Shown here: positions 13,701 through 19,786 of the stretch, piece by piece
How positions within the stretch are numbered: position 1 is the first letter of the stretch
How the letters are laid out: each line of letters opens with the position of its first letter
The notes under the pieces: model-generated
Database searches by the model: none
What the model was told of the DNA's origin: nothing
What the model saw: only the letters and a program-made list of their open reading frames with translations
Virus record (IMG/VR): IMGVR_UViG_3300042987_001852
Location: 1-20,319 of that record
Direction: 5' to 3' (one strand)
Origin: a virus
DNA: 20,319 nucleotides
Program-made: the position numbers and the translations under genes

Positions 13701-14166
13701 ACATTACGTCCATCCCGTTTTTCTTTAGTCTAGTAAACTTTTCATTTTTTCATTTTTCATTTTTTTTTTTCAGTCAAAAGTAATGTCATATGACGTAATG
13801 TTGCTAAACACCCTGTAAATAAAGGCTTCCCAGTACGACACTACACATTACGTATATTTATAAACGACGTAAGGTAAACGTTTAACGTAATGTTCGTTTA
13901 TCTTACTCTTATAGATACACTAATGCAATACCCATTACCGTAATGAAAAAAGTACTGTCATATAGGAACCCAATAACTACGGTACTTCTTACAGCATTAC
14001 GCTTATGACACTACTTTATTTAATTCAAAAAAAAAAAATTTCAAACACAGAAAGTTTACCTAATAGGCCTTTCAAAGTAAGCTTTTTTGCCCTCCCCTCA
14101 TCCCACTCTTTTTTAAAGTGAACTTCCTGCTTTTCCCCGCCCTTTAAGTACATACTTCCATTACGC
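13701..14166. promoter_or_regulatory. Cluster of CATTACG/CGTAATG words in AT-rich non-coding DNA
   Basis: The 9-mer ACATTACGT or its complement occurs at 13701-13709, 13793-13801, 13845-13853 and 13885-13893. The 13-bp palindrome CATTACCGTAATG lies at 13933-13945, and GCATTACGC and CATTACGC at 13994-14002 and 14159-14166. Additional repeats are AAAAGTAATGTCATAT (13776-13791), matched at 15 of 16 positions at 13948-13963, GACACTAC twice, the palindrome TAAACGTTTA (13875-13884) and three TTCATTTTT units at 13740-13770. No gene covers 13667-14024. A candidate origin or late-operon operator region. Confidence 0.75.
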
Positions 14167-14312
14167 CCCAAAAGTATGTCTATTGACCGCTCATCCTTCT
14201 TTTTCCACCGTTCGCCCTCCTCCGTAATCCCTGGGCCGTGGTCCTTGGTCCTTGAGCCTTGAAAAACCCCCTTTGAACCATGAAAAAAGCCCCGTGAACT
14301 TCTCCACGGGGC
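14025..14312 (-). pseudogene. Coding-like open stretch without a recognisable start
   Basis: A 96-codon minus frame is open from the TAG at 14315-14313 to a TGA at 14027-14025. It reads like protein: GPGITEEGERWKKKDERS, IDILLGRNGSMYLKGG, EKQEVHFKKEWDEGRAKK, LTLKGLLGKLSVFEI. It has no ATG or GTG near its beginning; the first usable codons are a TTG and an ATG about halfway in. An ATG at 14280 opens a different frame that stops early. It ends in a run of twelve T. It may be a decayed gene, one with a frameshift or an unusual start, or a chance open frame. Confidence 0.3.
14283..14312 (-). terminator. Rho-independent terminator after the 78-aa gene
   Basis: On the minus strand, GCCCCGTG/CACGGGGC (14312-14305 with 14296-14289), an 8-bp stem with an 8-nt loop, is followed by T6. 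It isolates the 14340-14576 gene from the downstream non-coding zone. Confidence 0.9.
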
Positions 14313-14339
14313 CTAAAAAGCGAGAGTTAGCCTCTTGCC

Positions 14340-14576
14340 TCAATGCACTGCCAATCTCCTGTGCCGTTCGCTGACTGCTCTAAGCAGCACGCAGCTCACT
14401 TTTTCCCCAAAGGTCACCTCCCGGATCTCTTCCAGTTCTTCTTCAGAGATCGGTGGCCCGAGGAAGACCAGTTTCTTGCCTCCGGCGAGGTGGATATAGA
14501 CCACCTGGATCACCTCTCCTACATTCAGCATCGCTGCCACTTCTGGACTCAGCTGCATTGCCTCATTCCATTCCAT
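14340..14576 (-). CDS. Small hypothetical protein (78 aa)
   Basis: The ATG at 14576 is preceded by AAGGGGG at good spacing; a GTG one codon earlier is a less likely alternative. The product has a mixed beta/alpha pattern (EVIQVVYIHLAGGKKLVFLGPPISEEELEEIREV). The basic C-terminus ends RHRRLAVH. There is no membrane segment. It is flanked by a terminator on each side, so it either has its own promoter or depends on readthrough from the winged-helix gene. No family recognised. Confidence 0.62.
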   Translation of the reverse strand: MEWNEAMQLSPEVAAMLNVGEVIQVVYIHLAGGKKLVFLGPPISEEELEEIREVTFGEKVSCVLLRAVSERHRRLAVH

Positions 14577-14598
14577 CACAACCCCCTTTAAACGCGTT

Positions 14599-14619
14599 AA
14601 AAAGGGCCTTAGAGGCCCT
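14599..14619 (-). terminator. Rho-independent terminator after the winged-helix gene
   Basis: On the minus strand, AGGGCC/GGCCCT (14619-14614 with 14608-14603) with a 5-nt loop runs into T5 (14603-14599). Confidence 0.75.
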
Positions 14620-14649
14620 CTTGTACCTTCCTTGTATCCTACTGCCCCC

Positions 14650-14982
14650 TCAGGCCCTCAGGCCCATGTTAAACGGATCATGGAACTTAAACGTAATTCT
14701 GTCTATCTTTTCAGGTTTAGGTTTCAAGTCCACAGCGCTATAGGCATACGCCGCCCCTATTTTCTTTGAGATTGCTGATCGTCGTTGAATCCTCTTACGG
14801 GTGATCTTGCCTTCATCGAGCAGCGGGTCAAGTGAGTTTTTGATTGAGCGTGGGGTCATCTTCAGCTTGTCTGCCAGCTCTTTGAGCGTGATCGGTGTGG
14901 CCCGACCCTGTATGTACTTAAGACACGCTTCGCCTCTGTTGATACGAGCTTGTTTTTGTAACTGTGCTGCACTCATTGCCAT
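14650..14982 (-). CDS. Winged-helix/HTH DNA-binding protein (110 aa)
   Basis: Residues about 30-65 read TPITLKELADKLKMTPRSIKNSLDPLLDEGKITRKRI, a winged helix with an ELA...TPRSI recognition helix and a basic wing. The rest is basic, with a C-terminal KFHDPFNMGL. It is likely a phage transcription regulator. The ATG at 14982 has AAGGA about 11 nt upstream and the gene diverges from the plus-strand metallophosphoesterase promoter, so it may control that promoter, the nearby CATTACG cluster or both. Target assignment is inference. Confidence 0.75.
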   Translation of the reverse strand: MAMSAAQLQKQARINRGEACLKYIQGRATPITLKELADKLKMTPRSIKNSLDPLLDEGKITRKRIQRRSAISKKIGAAYAYSAVDLKPKPEKIDRITFKFHDPFNMGLRA

Positions 14983-14995
14983 AATATGTATGTCC

Positions 14996-15023
14996 TTGAC
15001 TTGTTAAATATATGTGTTATAAG
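14996..15023 (+). promoter_or_regulatory. Sigma-70-like promoter for the plus-strand cassette
   Basis: TTGACT (14996-15001), a 16-nt spacer and TATAAG (15018-15023) are close to consensus. The position shows that an ATG at 15012 lies inside the promoter, so the gene starts at 15054. Confidence 0.75.
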
Positions 15024-15053
15024 CCGCGTGTCTCTACAAATGTTGGAGCGGTC

Positions 15054-16007
15054 ATGCCTAAGCAAATAGTCACTGATGAGGACTTTATCGCAGCGTGGAA
15101 TGAGCTAGGTTCTGCAACCCTTGTGTCTCGAAAACTCGGCCTGACCGAACGCACTGTCATGCACCGGCGCAGCTTAATTGAATCAAAACTAAACATAAGC
15201 TTGCACGCTCATAATGACCAGCGGTTCAACCGACACATTATGCATTCAGAGAACAAGATCCGTTCTATTGCAGATGTTAAAGGGGCCGTTGTTGTGTTTT
15301 CTGATGCACACTTCATGCCCAACGAAACCTCCACTGCTTTCAATGCTCTGATTAAAGTTATAAAAAAGGTAAGACCACAGATCGTGATTGCGAATGGTGA
15401 CATTTTAGATGGCGGTCAGATAAGTAAATACGGGCCGGAAGGCTGGCAAGCTAAGCCCACCTTGAAACAAGAGTTGGAAAGTGTCCAATGGCACATGGAT
15501 CAAATCCATAAAGCTTGCAAGGGGCTTGGAACAATACTTCATAGAACAATTGGTAACCATGATATAAGATTTGATAAAAGGTTGGCGGGTGTTGTTCCTG
15601 AATACCGCGACATCAGCGGCACTAAACTATCAGACCACATACCCGAATGGACGGTAAGCTGGTCAGTCATGGTTAACAACAATACCATGATAAAACATAG
15701 AATGCAGCATTCTGGAATTCATAGCGGTTACAACAATGTTTTGAAGTCGGGCATAAGTTCTGTAACGGGTCATACGCATTTGTTAGAAGTAAGGCCGTGG
15801 GGCGACTATAGAGGACGTAGATACGGCGTATCTACAGGGATGCTTGCTGATCCAAAGAGTCAGGCATTTGACTATACCGAGGACAATCCTTTGCCCTGGT
15901 GTAGTGGATTTGCAATCCTTTCATATCATAATGACGGTCGATTGCTTCCACCTGAGTTGTGTGAGGTAATCGAAGGGACGGCCTATTTTCGTGGTGCTGC
16001 AATCTGA
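15054..16007 (+). CDS. HTH-fused calcineurin-like metallophosphoesterase (317 aa)
   Basis: Residues 8-45 look like a helix-turn-helix (DFIAAWNELGSATLVSRKLG, TERTVMHRR). A metallophosphoesterase core follows: FSDAH (D84, H86), NGD (D116), GNHD (167-170), KHRMQHSG (H215, H219) and GHTH (239-242), the full set of metal ligands of the family. Phage members hydrolyse phosphoesters, but the substrate cannot be read from sequence. The ATG at 15054 has GGAG 7 nt upstream; an in-frame ATG at 15012 is inside the promoter. It is the only large plus-strand gene, and heads a two-gene cassette ended by a terminator at 16213. Confidence 0.88.
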   Translation: MPKQIVTDEDFIAAWNELGSATLVSRKLGLTERTVMHRRSLIESKLNISLHAHNDQRFNRHIMHSENKIRSIADVKGAVVVFSDAHFMPNETSTAFNALIKVIKKVRPQIVIANGDILDGGQISKYGPEGWQAKPTLKQELESVQWHMDQIHKACKGLGTILHRTIGNHDIRFDKRLAGVVPEYRDISGTKLSDHIPEWTVSWSVMVNNNTMIKHRMQHSGIHSGYNNVLKSGISSVTGHTHLLEVRPWGDYRGRRYGVSTGMLADPKSQAFDYTEDNPLPWCSGFAILSYHNDGRLLPPELCEVIEGTAYFRGAAI

Positions 16008-16018
16008 AAGGATGAATC

Positions 16019-16186
16019 ATGAATGAGATCTTTGTAAGCGTCGATTTGACCGAATTTGAATATGATGAGCTGCTTGAGTGGCTTGGTGAGCAGGAAATTT
16101 CTTCCGGTTTGAGCGATCTGTACAACAAACTGCTGGCGGCTGTTGAAGCACGTGATGCAGATGAAGAGGTAGAAGACGAAGAGTAA
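16019..16186 (+). CDS. Small acidic protein (55 aa)
   Basis: The ATG at 16019 has AAAGGA about 7 nt upstream and lies 11 nt after the metallophosphoesterase stop. The product, starting MNEIFVSVDLTEFEYDELLEW and ending in a run of Asp/Glu (DADEEVEDEE), is very acidic and helical. It could be a small regulator or a partner of the metallophosphoesterase. A strong terminator follows. No family recognised. Confidence 0.75.
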   Translation: MNEIFVSVDLTEFEYDELLEWLGEQEISSGLSDLYNKLLAAVEARDADEEVEDEE

Positions 16187-16212
16187 GGCAATTGCATTAC
16201 TTCAAAGTCAGG

Positions 16213-16245
16213 CCCCCCGACTAACCCTCGGGGGGTTTTTCTTTT
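16213..16245 (+). terminator. Strong rho-independent terminator between convergent units
   Basis: CCCCCCGA/TCGGGGGG (16213-16220 with 16228-16235), an 8-bp stem with a 7-nt loop, is followed by TTTTTCTTTT. On the other strand the same hairpin overlaps the last codons of the 51-residue membrane protein gene. Confidence 0.93.
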
Positions 16246-16376
16246 CCAAGTACCTTGACAAAAACCTGTTGAATAAACACTACGACCGCACCGATTGCCA
16301 TTACTGGCAATACAAACAGCAATAGCAATCCAACTGCTAAACAACTATCAAGAAATCCACCAATTCGCTCAAACAT
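16221..16376 (-). CDS. Small single-span membrane protein (51 aa)
   Basis: The frame starts MFERIGGFLDSCLAVG, continues with a hydrophobic stretch (LLLLFVLPVMAIGAVVVFI, about residues 17-35) and ends in a basic tail KVLGKEKPPEG. One transmembrane helix is expected, as in small phage membrane proteins such as holins or inner-membrane modulators. The Shine-Dalgarno site is weak, but the ATG lies only 8 nt after the stop of the upstream gene, so coupling is possible. The stop is inside the loop of the convergent terminator. It is the last gene of the early operon; a holin role is only a possibility. Confidence 0.55.
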   Translation of the reverse strand: MFERIGGFLDSCLAVGLLLLFVLPVMAIGAVVVFIQQVFVKVLGKEKPPEG

Positions 16377-16384
16377 AACCAACT

Positions 16385-16780
16385 TTATTTGGGTTCCTGT
16401 TTTGGCATTTCCATCTCGTCAGATATGCCTACCCATCCACGCTTTTTAGCCTCTTCGTATGCCTGCATTCCCCGTTCTCCTATGCCTACGCCGGTCTGTG
16501 TAAGTGTAAAGTGGCCGTAACAAACCCGCGCCACCGGCTCCTGCTTCTCTGCTTGCTCACGAATCTGCCAATCAAGTTCTGTCAGCAGGTCTGCCGTGGA
16601 GTCTCCGTGGCCCGTGGCGTAACCACGCCCCATCATCCACCGGGCCACCTTCTCACGCTCGGCTGCGGCAACAAGGGCGGCAAAGCGTTCAAGTTCTTTC
16701 AGATACAACACGCGCCCGGTGTCGTACTCGTACGGCAATTTAGCCTTTTTCGCCATCTTGATAATGTCGTCTCGTGTCAT
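16385..16780 (-). CDS. Hypothetical phage protein (131 aa), ERFAALVAAAEREK type
   Basis: The N-terminus MTRDDIIKMAKKA and the segment LERFAALVAAAEREKVARWMM are typical of small proteins in phages of Burkholderiales, judged from memory. The middle has GRGYATGHGDSTADLLTELDWQI and the tail KKRGWVGISDEMEM. It is helical and soluble. Its ATG at 16780 overlaps the upstream stop as ATGA. Function unknown. Confidence 0.75.
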   Translation of the reverse strand: MTRDDIIKMAKKAKLPYEYDTGRVLYLKELERFAALVAAAEREKVARWMMGRGYATGHGDSTADLLTELDWQIREQAEKQEPVARVCYGHFTLTQTGVGIGERGMQAYEEAKKRGWVGISDEMEMPKQEPK

Positions 16781-17016
16781 TGCTCACCCCTTGCCTTTTC
16801 CACTTTCTTCAACAGCTTGAGAACAGCTTTGGCCGTTGTCGGCCCAAAAGTGCCTTCAAGCCACCCTTTGTACGCACTGGCTTCGGTCTTGTACCCAACA
16901 AAGAAGCAATTAGGATGGTCAACCGTATGCCATTGGTACTGGCCGCCCCATCCTCGCGGGTCTTCGTTCATGCTGACCACACAGCCAGCTTGCTTCGCGA
17001 ATTGTTCGAGTGTCAT
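16777..17016 (-). CDS. Hypothetical phage protein (79 aa)
   Basis: I chose the ATG at 17016 (MTLEQFAKQAGCVV): it has AAAGGAG about 10 nt upstream and overlaps the preceding stop by four bases. An open extension upstream falls in the neighbouring gene. The middle (GQYQWHTVDHPNCFFVGYKTEASAYKGWLEGTFG) is aromatic-rich and the C-terminus is a basic helix (AKAVLKLLKKVEKA). No family recognised. It is coupled to the 131-residue gene downstream by another ATGA. Confidence 0.75.
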   Translation of the reverse strand: MTLEQFAKQAGCVVSMNEDPRGWGGQYQWHTVDHPNCFFVGYKTEASAYKGWLEGTFGPTTAKAVLKLLKKVEKARGEQ

Positions 17017-17030
17017 GTGTTCTTCTCCTT
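17012..17030 (-). repeat. Gene-junction repeat, copy 1
   Basis: The 19-mer GTCATGTGTTCTTCTCCTT (plus strand) is identical to 17677-17695. On the minus strand it carries the Shine-Dalgarno site AAGGAG, the stop of one gene and the ATG of the next. The duplicated junction resembles boundary sequences used for module exchange in phages. Confidence 0.85.
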
Positions 17031-17681
17031 TAATTGATAGTCTTTGAAAACCACCCCTTTGCTTGCGTCTCCCTTCCAGCATTCGCTTACCCATCCACGC
17101 TTTCCTGATTTATAGGTGCGCCAATGTCCACGAACCTGATGTCGGCGTGGCGTTGCGTGTGTGCCACCTTGTGGGTCATTTTTTTGTTTTGGCGGCTCTA
17201 CCATCACGGTATGCCAATCAAATGTCAATGCAGGCTTGCCTTTGGACTGCCTTTTCTGATTTATGAAAGTTCGCCGTGGCGTTGGTCTGTACCCTTCGGT
17301 CTTCATAGCCAACTTAATCATCACGGCAAGGACCATGCGATGCACTGGCTTGATGTCCTCCAATGTAATCTCTTCGCCTTTGCGGTAAATCTTGAACCCA
17401 TTACCGTCCAGCATGTATGCGAACGGTGGAAAGTATTTCCCGCCGTGCCACATCGAACAGCCACCAACAGTGACTGATCCATCGCCCTGCAAAAGCCACA
17501 TTGCAAAGTCTTTGCCTTGCGTATCCAAACCAACGATGCCTGTGCGTTTTGATGGCAGATGCATCAAAAACTCGGCAGGAACCTTTCTGGCTTGCGTGGC
17601 TTCCATTTGACCAACATCAAACCAAAGTGCTGTTTCTGGTTCCGGCGCAAACTTGACGGCTTTGCGAACTAAAGGGGTCAT
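17013..17681 (-). CDS. Hypothetical phage protein (222 aa) with RHQVRGHWR motif
   Basis: The ATG at 17681 overlaps the upstream stop as ATGA, with AGGAG upstream. The N-terminal half is mixed alpha/beta (TALWFDVGQMEATQARKVPAEF). The C-terminus has the pattern PRRHQVRGHWRTYKSGKRGWV...GDASKGVVFKDYQL, which I have seen in phage proteins of unknown function and which, with His/Arg/Trp, could be a small nucleic-acid-binding fold. The protein ends LKEKNT, as does its upstream neighbour, because both gene ends lie in the repeated junction sequence. Confidence 0.72.
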   Translation of the reverse strand: MTPLVRKAVKFAPEPETALWFDVGQMEATQARKVPAEFLMHLPSKRTGIVGLDTQGKDFAMWLLQGDGSVTVGGCSMWHGGKYFPPFAYMLDGNGFKIYRKGEEITLEDIKPVHRMVLAVMIKLAMKTEGYRPTPRRTFINQKRQSKGKPALTFDWHTVMVEPPKQKNDPQGGTHATPRRHQVRGHWRTYKSGKRGWVSECWKGDASKGVVFKDYQLKEKNT

Positions 17682-17695
17682 GTGTTCTTCTCCTT
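17677..17695 (-). repeat. Gene-junction repeat, copy 2
   Basis: Identical to 17012-17030 over 19 bases, at the junction between the 149- and 222-residue genes. It makes the two upstream proteins share the KEKNT tail. Confidence 0.85.
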
Positions 17696-18127
17696 CAGCT
17701 TGGCTTCGATTGCACGGGCAAACTCTCGAATACCACTCTCGCTCAACGACAGGCGACTCCCACTACCCCAAATCTCCTCATCAGTCAGCCCAACCCATTC
17801 TCTCGGTGCGCGGTACAGGGCCATGCCAGCAGGCAAAACAACAGCGGGGTCGGTTGGTTGTATGACGCAATAACCGCCATAAAACCCCGATACATATCCC
17901 ACAGGTTTTTGTTCTGGTGTGTTGGCTCGCGCTTGCGCCTCGTCCCAAGACTTTTCAAGCCAATCCTTCCATTCATCTCTCGTCATTGGTTTGTTTTTCG
18001 GCGGTTCCCAACTCTCACACTCACAGACGTAGCGGTCAGCGTTGTGCGAGGCGTTGCGGTCAAATCCGTGCGGCGCGTCGGGGTGCGGGTTGCACTTCAC
18101 GCTTGATCGTTCGTCTGTGTTTTCCAT
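17678..18127 (-). CDS. Hypothetical phage protein (149 aa)
   Basis: The ATG at 18127 has AAGGAG about 8 nt upstream and overlaps the DUF3310 gene by 31 nt. The N-terminus has scattered Cys/His (KCNPHPDAPHGFDRNASHNADRYVCECESW) that might bind zinc. A charged helix (MTRDEWKDWLEKSWDEAQARA) follows. The end is WVGLTDEEIWG...IREFARAIEAKLKEKN, a C-terminal pattern common in small proteins of Burkholderiales phages. Function unknown. Confidence 0.72.
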   Translation of the reverse strand: MENTDERSSVKCNPHPDAPHGFDRNASHNADRYVCECESWEPPKNKPMTRDEWKDWLEKSWDEAQARANTPEQKPVGYVSGFYGGYCVIQPTDPAVVLPAGMALYRAPREWVGLTDEEIWGSGSRLSLSESGIREFARAIEAKLKEKNT

Positions 18128-18372
18128 ACATCATTCTCCTTAATCCGTTCATGGACCTTAACTTCTCTTTTGCCTACCAATCTCGCAATCTCACGGTCGA
18201 TGTACCATCTTGCTTTGCGCAAGTCCTCAACCTCTTTACCTTTCAACGAAGCTCTCCAAATGTATTTCACAGCGTTGCCAAGGTTAAAGCACATGTGCTC
18301 TGTTATTTCAATACACTCCACACCACTTGGGTGTGAGGTGTAATGTCTAGGGTTGTTTACTGAGTCGCTCAT
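18097..18372 (-). CDS. DUF3310 protein (91 aa)
   Basis: The product contains SVNNPRHYTSHPSGVECIEI, then the helical NLGNAVKYIWRA and the EDLRKARWYIDREIARL segment, which together identify DUF3310. This small family is widespread in phages, sometimes annotated as nucleotide kinase-like, with unproven function. I chose the ATG at 18372 rather than an upstream TTG because it follows the stop of the previous gene by 2 nt and has GGAAGTGA upstream. It is part of the early operon, consistent with a role in nucleotide or DNA metabolism. Confidence 0.88.
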   Translation of the reverse strand: MSDSVNNPRHYTSHPSGVECIEITEHMCFNLGNAVKYIWRASLKGKEVEDLRKARWYIDREIARLVGKREVKVHERIKENDVWKTQTNDQA

Positions 18373-18374
18373 GC

Positions 18375-18584
18375 TTAGGTCACTTCCTCTGTCCAGCTCC
18401 GTGGCCAAAGATGCTCGGTCCTTTTTTCGGCATTCAATTCCACAAGCTGCGTGGTGGTGTAGACGTACTCAAAGCCTGGGCTTACCCAGGTGTGCTTCTT
18501 TGAGTAATGCGGTAAGAACATGACCCCATCGAGGTCAAAAACAGGCTGTGGCACGGTCAAAGCCATTGCGCTTGGCTTAAGCAT
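18375..18584 (-). CDS. Hypothetical protein (69 aa)
   Basis: The ATG at 18584 has GGAG 7 nt upstream and overlaps the preceding gene by 8 nt. The product has an aromatic-rich core (YSKKHTWVSPGFEYVYTTTQLVEL) and an acidic end. No membrane segment; no family recognised. It is followed after 2 nt by the DUF3310 gene. Confidence 0.65.
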   Translation of the reverse strand: MLKPSAMALTVPQPVFDLDGVMFLPHYSKKHTWVSPGFEYVYTTTQLVELNAEKRTEHLWPRSWTEEVT

Positions 18585-18777
18585 TGTTTTGCTCCGATAA
18601 GAGGACGTAGGCGTGCTTCATGCGCTCGGCAATGCGATCCAGGTCTAGATCGGCAATGCGTTGACGCTCAGCCAAGACCTTGGGGTCCTTCCAAGGCGGC
18701 AGTTGACCTAAGCGTTCCCACTCAAGAATAAACGTTCCTAAAACGTTGGTTGCTTCAGCATTTGTTTTGACTTTCAC
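18577..18777 (-). CDS. Hypothetical protein (66 aa), GTG start
   Basis: A GTG at 18777 has AAGGAG about 8 nt upstream; the nearby ATG at 18782 is out of frame and stops after two codons, so the GTG is preferred. The product is helical (MKVKTNAEATNVLGTFILEW, then PKVLAERQRIADLDLDRIAERMKHAYVLL) and likely soluble. No family recognised. Confidence 0.68.
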   Translation of the reverse strand: MKVKTNAEATNVLGTFILEWERLGQLPPWKDPKVLAERQRIADLDLDRIAERMKHAYVLLSEQNNA

Positions 18778-18795
18778 TGCATTTCTCCTTTCTAA

Positions 18796-18966
18796 TTAAA
18801 ACGGTGCTGGCTCCATGTTTTCCAGCTCTTTGACTTTATCACGCTTTCTTTGTTTTTTAACCCAGGCAATGATCTTTTTTTGTTCCTCGGGCGTCCTGAA
18901 CGGCCACTTCATTTGTTCAGGACTGAGGGGGAAATCATCAATCCCCTTTTTCTTTTCTGTATGCAT
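18796..18966 (-). CDS. Small basic hypothetical protein (56 aa)
   Basis: The ATG at 18966 has GAGGG about 6 nt upstream and overlaps the preceding gene by 29 nt. The sequence starts MHTEKKKGIDDFPLSPEQMK, has WPFRTPEEQKKIIAWVKKQR in the middle and ends in an acidic tail NMEPAPF. The Lys/Arg-rich helix suggests nucleic-acid or membrane-surface binding. It is 18 nt before the next start. No family recognised. Confidence 0.68.
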   Translation of the reverse strand: MHTEKKKGIDDFPLSPEQMKWPFRTPEEQKKIIAWVKKQRKRDKVKELENMEPAPF

Positions 18967-19153
18967 TGTATTCCCTCAATAGTTTGTCGTGCATGGCTTG
19001 GAGCTTGTGCAGCCGGTCATCTACCTCGGCCCAACGCAGCTTCCAAGTTCTGGCAGCTTCGATGTGGTTAACGGCGTACATGATTGTGCGGGCATCTTCC
19101 CTGTCTTCCATGTACTCAGCCATCAGCCGTAGTCGATCAGTTAGATGTTGCAC
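18938..19153 (-). CDS. Hypothetical coiled-coil protein (71 aa), GTG start
   Basis: The GTG at 19153 is chosen because an excellent AAGGAGG lies 6 nt upstream; a longer open frame has no such site. The protein is almost entirely helical and charged (LTDRLRLMAEYMEDREDA, VNHIEAARTWKLRWAEVDD, LHKLQAMHDKLLREYNAYRK), so a coiled coil is likely. It overlaps the upstream gene by 17 nt. Confidence 0.7.
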   Translation of the reverse strand: MQHLTDRLRLMAEYMEDREDARTIMYAVNHIEAARTWKLRWAEVDDRLHKLQAMHDKLLREYNAYRKEKGD

Positions 19154-19406
19154 GATATTCCTCCTTATAAACTTCTTTGACGTTGTCTCTGAATTTCTCA
19201 ACAACGTCGTGGAAATTGTTCAGCCTGCGTTCTGTCTTGAAGTGTCCAAGCCTATCGGCCATGACAAGAGCAAACATCGCTGCTGCTTTGAGTCTTAGGC
19301 ACTCATCCTCCTTCAGTAATCTATCAATGATCCTAGCAACTTCAAACGACTTCTGAAGCGTGAAGTTGTGGGCATCGTCATCCAGGTGATCCGGGTCCAT
19401 CGTCAT
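19137..19406 (-). CDS. Hypothetical helical protein (89 aa)
   Basis: AAAGGAG precedes the ATG at 19406 closely; the second ATG at 19400 has more usual spacing, so the protein may be two residues shorter. It starts acidic (MDPDHLDDDAHNF) and continues helical (SFEVARIIDRLLKEDECLRLKAAAMFALVMADRL), with a charged C-terminus. It is soluble and has no recognised family. It overlaps the coiled-coil gene by 17 nt. Confidence 0.65.
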   Translation of the reverse strand: MTMDPDHLDDDAHNFTLQKSFEVARIIDRLLKEDECLRLKAAAMFALVMADRLGHFKTERRLNNFHDVVEKFRDNVKEVYKEEYRATSN

Positions 19407-19423
19407 TTCTCCTTTCTGGGGGG

Positions 19424-19786
19424 TTAGTCAATGAGTACTTCGATAAGTTCAATAGGTACTGGTTGTGTGCTGTTTCCATCTCCTGCCGTAACCGATCCCG
19501 GCAATTCTTGTAGTACAGCAGATTTGCGAGCAGGCTTTCTTGGGTTAGTTTTTCGGTGTTCAAGGATCTCATCCTCCAGGTTGATGATGGTGCCTTCGTC
19601 CAAAGCATGGAGGATGTTGACGCGTGAACGCTTTTTGCGAAGCGCTTCTGGCCCGTGGTCCAAGTCCAGCCAGACGTGGGTAATGTCTATTTGTTCTGGT
19701 AAGCCAATCAAGGACCGTGGTTCAAGGACCTCGTAGAACACACAGACATCAACTGCTGGGAGCGTTAGATACAAACCGCTGCGCAT
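19424..19786 (-). CDS. Hypothetical protein (120 aa)
   Basis: The ATG at 19786 has GGAG about 8 nt upstream and lies 38 nt inside the end of the ribbon-helix-helix gene. The N-terminal half is beta-rich (SGLYLTLPAVDVCVFYEVLE, ITHVWLDLDHG). The second half is basic, then acidic/hydrophobic (PVPIELIEVLID). A competing frame at 19378-19608 also looks protein-like but lacks a ribosome-binding site. No family recognised. Confidence 0.6.
   Translation of the reverse strand: MRSGLYLTLPAVDVCVFYEVLEPRSLIGLPEQIDITHVWLDLDHGPEALRKKRSRVNILHALDEGTIINLEDEILEHRKTNPRKPARKSAVLQELPGSVTAGDGNSTQPVPIELIEVLID

Noticed and set aside
13740-13770. CRISPR-like or direct-repeat array in the AT-rich zone
   Set aside because: Only short TTCATTTTT units and homopolymers, no regular spacer-repeat structure. 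I saw no CRISPR array or tRNA gene in the window.
15012-15053. Upstream ATG for the metallophosphoesterase
   Set aside because: It lies between the -35 and -10 boxes and so would not be in the transcript; ATG 15054 has GGAG.
15832-16344. 170-residue minus frame opposite the plus-strand cassette
   Set aside because: Ser-rich and antisense to the metallophosphoesterase and acidic genes and to the terminator; no ribosome-binding site.
16511-17047. Plus frame of 178 residues across the early operon
   Set aside because: Antisense to three well-supported overlapping minus genes and lacking protein-like pattern.
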